Origin: an uncultured Lachnospiraceae bacterium | Lineage (GTDB): Bacteria; Bacillota_A; Clostridia; Lachnospirales; Lachnospiraceae | Assembly: GCA_902795985.1 (NCBI GenBank) | Contig: CADBNG010000151.1 | Coordinates: forward strand, 1-11,702 | Length of the DNA stretch: 11,702 bases | Reading direction: 5' to 3' | Shown: positions 6,166-11,702 of the stretch, one piece after another | How positions within the stretch are numbered: the stretch's first letter is position 1 | How the letters are laid out: every line of letters begins with the position of its first letter | Notes under the pieces: model-generated | Database searches by the model: none | What the model was told of the DNA's origin: nothing | The model's input: the letters and a program-made list of their open reading frames with translations, nothing else | Made by a program: the position numbers and the translations under genes

Positions 6166-7026
6166 ATGAGCGTAAAACTGACAACGATAGCAGAACTCGA
6201 AGATAAATGTGTAGATATCCGCGAGAATCTGCTGAACTTCATTTACCGGATCGGAATGGGCCATCTGGGCGGTGAGCTTTCGATGGTCGAGGTTGCGGTT
6301 GCACTGTACTACAAGTACCTGAATTATGATGTCATGAATCCTCATATGGAGGGCAGAGACCGTTTTATCCTCTCAAAAGGCCATTGCTCCGAGACCCTGT
6401 ATACGATCTTTTCGGATCAGGGGGCTTATACGCAGGACTATATGGTCGAGCATTTTGAGTCTCTCGATACCTATAAGTTCGGTATGCACTCCAATCGTCT
6501 GAAATGCCCGCAGATTGAGGTTTCCGCAGGCTCTCTGGGACACGGCCTTCCGATCGCCGTAGGATATGCCCTCGGCGCCCGGGCAAGGAAGGAAAACTAT
6601 CGCGTTATCTGCATGTTCGGTGACGGCGAGTTCGACGAAGGCACGAACTGGGAAGCCCTTATGTCCGGCGCCCACAATAAACTGCACAACCTGGTAGCGA
6701 TCCTGGACAAGAACCAGCTGCAGATGACAGGAACCACAAAAGAGATCATGAACATCGATCCCGTAGCCGACAAGGTAAAAGCTTTCGGATGGAATGTGAT
6801 CGAGATCCCGGACGGCAATAATATGGCAGATGTCTGCGCTGCTCTTGATCAGCTCCCGGAGCGCGATTATACAAAATATGACGCGCCGACCTTTATCATC
6901 AGCAATACGGTCAAGGGAAAGGGCGTAAGCTTCATGGAAGGTAACCATAAATGGCATGGCGGCGGTATCAGCAAGGAAGACCTGGATATTGCGCTGGCTG
7001 ATGTTGCAAAAATGAGAAAGGCGTGA
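6166..7026 (+). CDS. Split transketolase, N-terminal (thiamine-diphosphate-binding) subunit
   Basis: With the next gene this forms a two-subunit transketolase, which moves a two-carbon ketol group from a ketose to an aldose in the cytoplasm using thiamine diphosphate and a divalent metal. At 286 residues it has the usual length for the N-subunit of split enzymes. Visible motifs are MGHLGGELS (31-39, the GHxGG substrate/cofactor region), SKGHCSETLY (70-79), SAGSLGHGLPIAVGYALG (120-137), the ThDP motif GDGEFDEGTNWEA beginning at 152 and closing at Asn183 in ILDKNQ, and GNHKWHG (259-265) near the C-terminus. The ATG at 6166 follows AAAGGA at 6151-6156 with nine intervening bases. It is first in its operon; TGA is seven bases before the next ATG. 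Dedicated split transketolases are known, for example apulose-4-phosphate transketolase AptAB and the sulfosugar enzyme SqwGH, so a general pentose-phosphate role should not be assumed. Confidence 0.95.
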   Translation: MSVKLTTIAELEDKCVDIRENLLNFIYRIGMGHLGGELSMVEVAVALYYKYLNYDVMNPHMEGRDRFILSKGHCSETLYTIFSDQGAYTQDYMVEHFESLDTYKFGMHSNRLKCPQIEVSAGSLGHGLPIAVGYALGARARKENYRVICMFGDGEFDEGTNWEALMSGAHNKLHNLVAILDKNQLQMTGTTKEIMNIDPVADKVKAFGWNVIEIPDGNNMADVCAALDQLPERDYTKYDAPTFIISNTVKGKGVSFMEGNHKWHGGGISKEDLDIALADVAKMRKA

Positions 7027-7033
7027 GAGAGAG

Positions 7034-8005
7034 ATGGCAGTTAAAACAACGTATGATTTTGATATGATGCTTTCCAACGCAAGGGAAGCTTACGGAGAAG
7101 AGCTGTACCAGATGGCCAAGGAAGGACTGGATTTCGTATTCACCTATTCCGATAACGTTGCGCCTTCCACAAAAGCAGGCCAGTTAATTAAGGAATTCCC
7201 GGAGCGCTGCTTCAATTTCGGTATCGCGGAGCCCGGACAGGTCGGAGCCTCCGCCGGACTGGCTCTGGCGGGACATACCGTATTTTCACAGGTATTCGGA
7301 CCCTTCCTTCCCTTAAGGGCAGCGGATCAGATCCATACCGATATCGCCTACAATTACACAAAGGTGCGTCTGATCGGAACCCATTCGGGCGTTACCGCAG
7401 GCGGCGGCCCTACTCATAATGATATCGCGGACCTCGCCCTGTACCGCGCGATCCCGAACCTTACCGTTGTTGCTCCGGCCGACGCGGGACAGTGCTGCAA
7501 GTTCATCCGTCTTTCCATGGATTATGAAGGACCGATGATCATCCGTATCAACCGCGCGGGGTCTCCGAATGTTTACGCCGACAACAATTATGAGCTGGTC
7601 ATCGGCAAGGCCATCGAGCTTATGGAAGGCACCGACGCTTATCTTATTTCCTTCAGCTCCAATCTGTACGAGTGCATGATGGCAGCGAAGGCGATGAAAG
7701 ATAAGCACGGCTGCAGCATCGGTATTCTGGACATGCATACCATCAAGCCCTTCGATGCGGAAGCGGTGATCCGTGTTGCCGAAAAGACAGGAAACATCGT
7801 TACGGTGGAAGACCATTCCATTAACGGCGGCCTTGGCGGCGCCTGCGCGGAAGTGCTCTGCGAGCATGGTTACAAGGGAAAATTCAAGAGAGTGGCCATG
7901 CCGGATGAATTTGCCGTACTCGGCGATACCGACGAGATCTACCGCTACTACGGAATTGAAAGAATCGGAATCGAAAAAACACTTACAGCAATGCTTGGAC
8001 TGTAA
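7034..8005 (+). CDS. Split transketolase, C-terminal (pyrimidine-binding) subunit
   Basis: Partner subunit of 323 residues carrying the pyrimidine-binding domain (about 5-175) and the transketolase C-terminal domain (about 185-323). The catalytic glutamate that activates ThDP is predicted to be Glu66 in NFGIAEPGQVGASAGLA (61-77). RLIGTHSGVTAGGGPTHND (112-130) is the conserved substrate-side loop, and EDHSINGGLGGACAEVL (259-275) is the typical C-domain motif. In classical transketolases the glutamate motif reads GIREH, and many split or DXS-type enzymes have GIAEQ; here GIAEP-G is unusual and may affect substrate choice. The ATG follows a GAGAGAGAG stretch overlapping the upstream stop, with only seven bases between the genes, so co-translation with the N-subunit is expected. 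After it comes a 170-base gap before the dehydrogenase. Confidence 0.95.
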   Translation: MAVKTTYDFDMMLSNAREAYGEELYQMAKEGLDFVFTYSDNVAPSTKAGQLIKEFPERCFNFGIAEPGQVGASAGLALAGHTVFSQVFGPFLPLRAADQIHTDIAYNYTKVRLIGTHSGVTAGGGPTHNDIADLALYRAIPNLTVVAPADAGQCCKFIRLSMDYEGPMIIRINRAGSPNVYADNNYELVIGKAIELMEGTDAYLISFSSNLYECMMAAKAMKDKHGCSIGILDMHTIKPFDAEAVIRVAEKTGNIVTVEDHSINGGLGGACAEVLCEHGYKGKFKRVAMPDEFAVLGDTDEIYRYYGIERIGIEKTLTAMLGL

Positions 8006-8085
8006 TAAAGACCCGATCTTACAATATCAGTAGTCTGATCTGACGACAGCTTGTATGGCGGCTTGATTTACTGAAACAATTTAAA

Positions 8086-8135
8086 ACAGGGAGCCGTTTC
8101 CGATAGTAAAAAACATCTGAAACGGCTTTCCCTGT
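8086..8135 (+). repeat. Large intercistronic hairpin between transketolase and dehydrogenase genes
   Basis: ACAGGGAGCCGTTTC (8086-8100) pairs with GAAACGGCT-TT-CCCTGT (8119-8135): 15 base pairs with one 2-base bulge and an 18-base loop. No uridine run follows, so it is not a good intrinsic terminator. It is better read as an mRNA processing or stabilising structure inside the operon that could set different levels of transketolase and dehydrogenase. A smaller ATCAG-TAGT-CTGAT hairpin lies upstream at 8026-8039. A leftover palindromic mobile repeat is an alternative. Confidence 0.6.
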
Positions 8136-8175
8136 GGATTATCCGAAGATTGTTGCGGAAGAAAGGTTTTAAAAG

Positions 8176-9249
8176 ATGAGCAAAAGAACTGTATGTGTTA
8201 TTAAGTACGGCAACATGAAGGACAAAGATGAATCCCAGCGCGGGCAGGTAGGAGTTCTTGACACTCCGGATATCCCGGTAGGACCGCACGACGTTAAAAT
8301 AAAAGTGGCTTATTGCGCGATCTGCGGATCGGATCCGCATATTGTTAACAGAGCTTTTCCGGACAGAGTTCCTCCTTTCGGACTTGGCCATGAAATCTCA
8401 GGCGTCATTACCGAATTAGGACCGGAAGCAACGGTCAAAGGCCTTAAAGTAGGTGACAGGGTAGCAGGAAACTTTATGAAATTCTGCGGGTCCTGTTATT
8501 ATTGCGCGAACGGCCAGCAGCAGTTCTGTACGGACAAAGTCAGCGAAGTGGGAAGCCCGGGTATGTCCGAGTATGTAGTATGGGACGAGAGTCAGGTGTA
8601 TAAACTTCCTGATAGTATATCTCTCAGAGAAGGCTGTATTCTTGAACCGACTTCCGTTGCGATGCGTATAGCCGATAAATCAAATATAAAAGCCGGAATG
8701 CGTGTGGCGATTCAGGGCGGCGGTCCTATCGGACTCTTAACGCTTCAGCTCATGAAAATGCGCGGGGCGACAAAGCTTACGCTGATTGAACCGATCGAAT
8801 CAAGAAGAAAGATCGGCGAGGAGCTCGGGGCAGATTTTACCGTAGATCCGAGCAGCCAGGACGTTGTCGCGGAATGCAATAAGATCACGGAAGGGCTTGG
8901 ATACGACATCGTGGTTGAAGTTTCCGGTTTTGCGCCGGCATCCCAGATTCCGCTGCAGATCGCGTCGGTATGCGGTATGGTTCTTTACAGCGCCATGTTC
9001 CCGACTGATTTTGAAATGCCGTTCAACCTTTACAGTTATTGCTATTTGAAAGAGCTTACGATCACCGGTACAATGTTATCACCGTACACTTTCCCGCGTA
9101 CGGTTGCGGTCATGCCCAAGATGAACTACAAGCCTTTTACCGAGATATCCTTCCCGCTGGAGGAAGCGGTAGAGGCGTTTGCAACCCATCTGTCCGGAAA
9201 ATACCCGAAAGTACTTATCAACTGCAATGAGGATCTGGCAGATCTGTAA
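8176..9249 (+). CDS. Zinc-dependent medium-chain dehydrogenase (sorbitol/threonine dehydrogenase-like)
   Basis: Predicted cytosolic NAD-dependent oxidoreductase of 357 residues, the usual MDR length, interconverting a secondary alcohol and a ketone. The N-terminal GroES-like domain has the catalytic zinc ligands Cys50 (in CGSDPH), His72 and Glu73 (in GLGHEISG), and Glu157 in LEPTSVA, the site equivalent to the sorbitol dehydrogenase glutamate. Four structural-zinc cysteines are intact at 104, 107, 110 and 118. The Rossmann domain has GGGPIG (181-186), and Glu205 in LTLIEP ends the second strand, which favours NAD over NADP by family logic. The ATG follows GGAAGAAAGG (8157-8166) with nine bases between. 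Its position after the split transketolase suggests it oxidises an imported polyol or reduces a ketose in the same pathway. The exact substrate cannot be assigned; polyol, threonine and sugar-phosphate dehydrogenases share this scaffold. Confidence 0.95.
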   Translation: MSKRTVCVIKYGNMKDKDESQRGQVGVLDTPDIPVGPHDVKIKVAYCAICGSDPHIVNRAFPDRVPPFGLGHEISGVITELGPEATVKGLKVGDRVAGNFMKFCGSCYYCANGQQQFCTDKVSEVGSPGMSEYVVWDESQVYKLPDSISLREGCILEPTSVAMRIADKSNIKAGMRVAIQGGGPIGLLTLQLMKMRGATKLTLIEPIESRRKIGEELGADFTVDPSSQDVVAECNKITEGLGYDIVVEVSGFAPASQIPLQIASVCGMVLYSAMFPTDFEMPFNLYSYCYLKELTITGTMLSPYTFPRTVAVMPKMNYKPFTEISFPLEEAVEAFATHLSGKYPKVLINCNEDLADL

Positions 9250-9317
9250 TTCCCTTCAGATTATCGCTGCTTAAAAGGCGGTCAGATAGATTAAAAAAAG
9301 ACAGGAGAAGAGAAACA

Positions 9318-10115
9318 ATGGAGAATTACGCAAAAGATTTTAATATGGATTTATTCAGACTTGACGGAAAGGTCGCGATAATCACCGGCGCGAACCAGGG
9401 ACTTGGCTTCGCATACGCTGTAGCTTTCGCAAAGGCAGGCGCGGATATCTTTATTCCGCATTTCACACCGGATATCGATGAAGTGAAAGCCGCAGTGGAA
9501 GCGGAAGGCAGAAAAGTTGCTTTCCTGCAGGGCGACCTGACAAATGCCGAATACAGACAGGCATGTGTTGACGAGTGCATGAGAGTCTACGGAAAAATCG
9601 ATATTCTTATCAATAATGCCGGAATCAACTACGCATGTCCGCTGATTGATTTCCCGGACGAAAAATGGGCGATGGTAACGGATCTTCAGCTGGATGCAGT
9701 ACATTATTTCAGCCGTGCCGTTGCAAAAGTCATGGTTGAACAGAAGAGCGGCAAGATCATCAATATCGCGTCGGCCCTTTCCTTCTCCGCAGACCTGAAC
9801 GCGACGGCATATACCGTTGCAAAGCATGGTATTGTAGGTATGACCCGTTCCTACGCCGCAGAGCTTGGCCAGTATGGTATTACCTGCAACGCGGTCGCTC
9901 CCGGATTCTTTGATTCTGACATGAACCGTTCCATCCAGACGCTTCGTCCGGACATGTACAAACTTGTCAGCAACAAAATCCCGCTTTCACATGGCGAATG
10001 GGGCAAGATCGCGGACCTTATGGGAACCGTTGTTTTCCTTGCAAGTCCTGCTTCCGATTATGTTACCGGCGTTGTTATCGCTGTCGACGGCGGATTCAAG
10101 GCGCAGATGATCTGA
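9318..10115 (+). CDS. Short-chain dehydrogenase/reductase (KduD / gluconate 5-dehydrogenase-like)
   Basis: Classical SDR of 265 residues, predicted to be a cytosolic tetrameric NAD(P)-dependent oxidoreductase acting on a sugar, sugar acid or polyol hydroxyl. Visible motifs are the nucleotide-binding TGANQGLG (23-30), GDL (72-74), NNAG (99-102), catalytic Ser152 in NIASALSF, Tyr165 and Lys169 in YTVAKHG, PG at 195-196 and the C-terminal VDGGF. The NIASALSF and YTVAKHG wording resembles 2-dehydro-3-deoxy-D-gluconate 5-dehydrogenase (KduD) and related gluconate/polyol SDRs, which is similarity rather than proof. AGGAG at 9303-9307 precedes the ATG. It ends the plus-strand operon, 68 bases after the MDR gene, and is followed by a strong hairpin. 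A second dehydrogenase alongside the MDR suggests either two successive oxidations or an oxidation-reduction (epimerising) pair. Confidence 0.95.
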   Translation: MENYAKDFNMDLFRLDGKVAIITGANQGLGFAYAVAFAKAGADIFIPHFTPDIDEVKAAVEAEGRKVAFLQGDLTNAEYRQACVDECMRVYGKIDILINNAGINYACPLIDFPDEKWAMVTDLQLDAVHYFSRAVAKVMVEQKSGKIINIASALSFSADLNATAYTVAKHGIVGMTRSYAAELGQYGITCNAVAPGFFDSDMNRSIQTLRPDMYKLVSNKIPLSHGEWGKIADLMGTVVFLASPASDYVTGVVIAVDGGFKAQMI

Positions 10116-10162
10116 TGCGGCAGAAACAGTGCTCCGTCCATCAGTGATGTTGTAAACAGTAA

Positions 10163-10186
10163 AGCCCCGGCCTGAAGGCCGGGGCT
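10163..10186. terminator. Terminator of the transketolase-dehydrogenase operon
   Basis: AGCCCCGGCC-TGAA-GGCCGGGGCT is a perfect 10-bp, GC-rich stem with a 4-base loop, 47 bases after the SDR stop. GCTTTGCTGTCTT follows on the plus strand and TTTACTGTTT on the minus strand, so it may also stop transcription arriving from the convergent gene at 10247-10720. The U-tract is short on both sides. Confidence 0.75.
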
Positions 10187-10246
10187 GCTTTGCTGTCTTC
10201 TGAAGGAAACTGCCATGGAACTCCTGAATTAAAAGCTTTGCAGGAA

Positions 10247-10720
10247 TCACTCCGGATCCGTTCCCGCTTTCTTCAAATAATTTCTGCCATAAGTTTCCAG
10301 CGCCATAAAAGACTGTTGGCTGCGAACACAGAACCGTTTCTGCTTTTCCGGAGTCGTCCAGGTGATCAGGATGGCCGACCCGTCTTCCAGTTTTTCAAAG
10401 GATAACGTGCTGTCTGCGAATTCCAGCAGGATCTTTGTCTCATCGACGGGTTCCGCTTTTTTTCTGGAATAAACAGCCGTATAGGGGTCCAGCAGGAACC
10501 TGTCATAATAATCCACAAGCTCTTCGTCAGCCGGTGCCTCGTCATCGCCGATCCGAAGCACTGTGCGGTTTCTGCTTGCCAGGATTACGTCATTGATCTG
10601 AAGCGCTGTTTCCTTATAGTCTGTCCGGAGCCCCATAGTATAAATAAGGAACGCGGAAACACCAACAGCCGCAGTCAGTGCCGCTGCTGCAATTGTATAT
10701 AAAAGGATTTTACCTTTCAT
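10247..10720 (-). CDS. Small membrane-anchored protein of unknown function
   Basis: This gene encodes 157 residues and I do not recognise its family. GGGAGG seven bases upstream supports the ATG at 10720. Residues about 4-29 form one hydrophobic segment after MKGK, predicting an N-terminal signal anchor with the rest outside the membrane; there is no lipobox cysteine and no clear cleavage site. The exposed part is mixed-charge and soluble-looking (YYDRFLLDPYTAVYSRKKAE near 71-90, beta-rich LLEFADSTLSFEKLEDGSAILITW near 98-121) and contains a single cysteine at 131. It is convergent with the SDR and divergent from the secreted protein at 10981, so it is a separate transcription unit. I infer a cell-surface or envelope role only. 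Confidence 0.75.
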   Translation of the reverse strand: MKGKILLYTIAAAALTAAVGVSAFLIYTMGLRTDYKETALQINDVILASRNRTVLRIGDDEAPADEELVDYYDRFLLDPYTAVYSRKKAEPVDETKILLEFADSTLSFEKLEDGSAILITWTTPEKQKRFCVRSQQSFMALETYGRNYLKKAGTDPE

Positions 10721-10740
10721 GAATGCCCTCCCGACATTTC

Positions 10741-10776
10741 AACGGTATGAGTATTCTCCTCTGTTGAATAATACCG
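10741..10776. repeat. CGGTAT...TTGAATAATACCG element, copy 1
   Basis: This element begins AACGGTATGAGTATT and ends TTGAATAATACCG. CGGTAT (10743-10748) pairs with ATACCG (10771-10776), with TATTC/GAATA inside the stem. The same ends occur in copy 2 at 10875-10923, in the same order and orientation. Confidence 0.6.
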
Positions 10777-10797
10777 CAGAAATGGTACAACAGCCAA
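10768..10797 (-). promoter_or_regulatory. Weak candidate promoter for the small membrane protein gene
   Basis: On the minus strand TTGGCT (10797-10792) and TATTAT (10773-10768) are 18 bases apart, about 47 bases upstream of the ATG at 10720. The -10 matches five of six bases and the -35 four of six. It overlaps the TTGAATAATACCG repeat. Confidence 0.3.
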
Positions 10798-10816
10798 CAT
10801 AAAAATGCGGCATCAT

Positions 10817-10849
10817 ATGGCGACACGGGGACGGTTCTTTTGCCGCCAT
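10817..10849. repeat. REP-like hairpin with GGGGACGGTTCT core
   Basis: ATGGCGACA (10817-10825) and TGCCGCCAT (10841-10849) form a 9-bp stem with one mismatch around CGGGGACGGTTCTTT. From memory, the CGGGGACGGTTCT core with flanking GACA/TGTC-type arms is a widely scattered extragenic palindromic repeat, of the kind associated with IS200/IS605-related REP transposases. No transposase is present here, so this would be a non-autonomous, single, decayed copy. Confidence 0.5.
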
Positions 10850-10874
10850 GCATATTGCGGGAAGAAGAAAAGAT

Positions 10875-10923
10875 AACGGTATGGGCATTGAGAAGAACAA
10901 TGGCTTATCATTGAATAATACCG
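10875..10923. repeat. CGGTAT...TTGAATAATACCG element, copy 2
   Basis: This copy begins AACGGTATGGGCATT and ends TTGAATAATACCG, sharing both ends with copy 1 but with a longer middle (49 rather than 36 bases). Its TTGAAT serves as the -35 of the promoter at 10911-10940. Confidence 0.6.
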
Positions 10924-10940
10924 TCTGAAGGGTATATAAT
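10911..10940 (+). promoter_or_regulatory. Strong candidate promoter for the secreted acidic-stalk protein
   Basis: TTGAAT (10911-10916) and a perfect TATAAT (10935-10940) are separated by 18 bases, about 40 bases upstream of the ATG at 10981. The -35 lies inside the right end of the repeated TTGAATAATACCG element, so that element may be an operator. Confidence 0.6.
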
Positions 10941-10980
10941 CAGCATTAACAAACCGTGTAATGAAGTCAGAGGAGACACC

Positions 10981-11702
10981 ATGAAAAGGTTTACGATGAG
11001 CGCGATATCATTCATGCTTGCGGCATTATTGACAGTATCCCAGGCGGGGGCTGCCCTGGCGGATGAACTGCCGGCAACGGAAAAACCTGTATATATGACA
11101 GAAGCGGAGGCAGAAGAGCCGGAATCCGTGGAGGAGGAGATTCCTGCGGCGGAAGAAGCGCCGGTATCCGCGGAGGAAGAGATTCCTGCGGCGGAAGAAA
11201 TGCCGGAACAGCCGGAAGAAGAGACAGAAGTCCGGACCGATATGGAAACAGAAGAGCCGGAAGAAAATGACGGAGCTTCTGATATTGAAGAGGAACCGGC
11301 CGGCCCGGAAACGGAAAGCCGGGATCCGGTATCCAATGAGACGGCGGATGACGGGGAGAACATTGAACCGGAAGCAACGGTGACAGAGGAACCGGCAGAA
11401 GGAGAATCCGCAGATGCTGAAGAAACGGTAACGGATTCCGCGGCTGATACAGAAGAGAAAACGCTTCTCCCGGAGGAAAAGGCCGATACCGGGGAAAAAC
11501 CGGAGATTGCCAGAGAAGAACAGGAAAAAGAGAAAGAAGTTGTAAAAGAAGAGCCGACAACAGAGGAAAAATCCGACGGAAAGGTGAAAGTCCGTTCCGC
11601 CGCGGCGACGGAATACACCAGCGGATACTGGAAATACTATGTCGAGAACGGGACGGCTTCGATCAGCGGCTATACCGGAACCGGCAAAACCGTCAGTATT
11701 CC
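10981..11702 (+). CDS. Secreted acidic Glu/Pro-rich stalk protein, probably BspA-like leucine-rich-repeat surface protein (3' end outside window)
   Basis: The frame stays open from the ATG at 10981 to the right edge, giving 240 complete residues. AGGAG lies just upstream. Residues 1-27 form a signal peptide (MKRFTMS, a hydrophobic core, cleavage likely after ALA at 27, before DELPA). Residues about 28-205 are a low-complexity, strongly acidic, Glu/Pro/Ala/Thr-rich stretch, including a 14-residue duplication that begins EEEIPAAEE (42-bp period; exact 21-bp matches at 11137-11157 and 11179-11199). From about 210 the sequence changes to ordered YTSGYWKYYVENGTASISGY followed by TGTGKTVSI. This resembles the opening of BspA-like LRR_5 units (a GTxxITGYTG-xxxVxIP pattern) seen in large surface proteins of gut Firmicutes. 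The rest is outside the window, so length, repeat number and any cell-wall anchor are unknown. The acidic stretch is likely an extended stalk or wall-spanning linker. It is unrelated by strand and promoter to the catabolic operon. Confidence 0.8.
   Translation, partial: MKRFTMSAISFMLAALLTVSQAGAALADELPATEKPVYMTEAEAEEPESVEEEIPAAEEAPVSAEEEIPAAEEMPEQPEEETEVRTDMETEEPEENDGASDIEEEPAGPETESRDPVSNETADDGENIEPEATVTEEPAEGESADAEETVTDSAADTEEKTLLPEEKADTGEKPEIAREEQEKEKEVVKEEPTTEEKSDGKVKVRSAAATEYTSGYWKYYVENGTASISGYTGTGKTVSI

Noticed and set aside
6373..7077. Minus-strand frame opposite the transketolase N-subunit
   Set aside because: It lies opposite a gene with intact family motifs and has no domain signature or supporting ribosome binding site; it is a codon-bias shadow.
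7313..7867. Minus-strand frame opposite the transketolase C-subunit
   Set aside because: Antisense shadow of a clear gene; composition is His/Arg/Val-rich and unlike a real protein.
10908..11618. Ser-rich minus-strand frame near the right edge
   Set aside because: It is the reverse complement of the Glu/Pro-rich stalk (GAA/GAG codons read as Ser/Phe codons on the other strand). The plus-strand frame has a signal peptide, ribosome binding site and promoter.

Overview
The window looks like accessory carbohydrate-metabolism DNA from a Gram-positive, gut-type Firmicute, most plausibly a member of the Clostridia. The evidence is the lipoprotein-anchored ABC binding protein with an Ala/Ser/Pro/Glu-rich stalk, the strong AGGAGG-type ribosome binding sites, the split two-subunit transketolase, and the secreted acidic-stalk protein that appears to lead into a BspA-like leucine-rich-repeat domain. 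Base composition looks near-balanced and similar throughout. No tRNA, rRNA, CRISPR array or intact insertion sequence was seen.

Layout. (1) Bases 2-190 hold the C-terminal tail of a plus-strand gene, probably an alkyl-sulfatase-type metallo-hydrolase. It converges on (2) a minus-strand ABC importer operon, reading right to left: double-ATPase subunit (4283-5800), permease (3268-4299) and binding lipoprotein (461-3208). Terminator-like hairpins fill the convergent gap. (3) A 365-bp divergent intergenic region (5801-6165) carries candidate promoters for both directions and short repeated motifs. (4) A plus-strand operon follows: transketolase N-subunit, transketolase C-subunit, zinc-dependent medium-chain dehydrogenase and short-chain dehydrogenase, closed by a strong hairpin at 10163-10186. 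(5) A minus-strand small membrane-anchored protein of unknown function (10247-10720) and a plus-strand secreted protein that runs off the window (10981 onward) diverge from a gap holding a duplicated promoter-like element and a REP-like hairpin.

How the parts fit. The ABC importer and the four-enzyme operon are back to back and probably share regulation. The simplest reading is that the importer brings in an unphosphorylated sugar or polyol. The two NAD(P)-dependent dehydrogenases would interconvert polyol, ketose or sugar-acid forms, and the split transketolase would move a two-carbon unit. No kinase, isomerase, aldolase or regulator is present in the window, so the substrate and the phosphorylation step are unknown.

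The most unusual feature is the binding lipoprotein: it is 915 residues and contains two complete, closely related periplasmic-binding-protein modules in tandem behind one lipobox, where such importers normally have a single module of about 300-400 residues.
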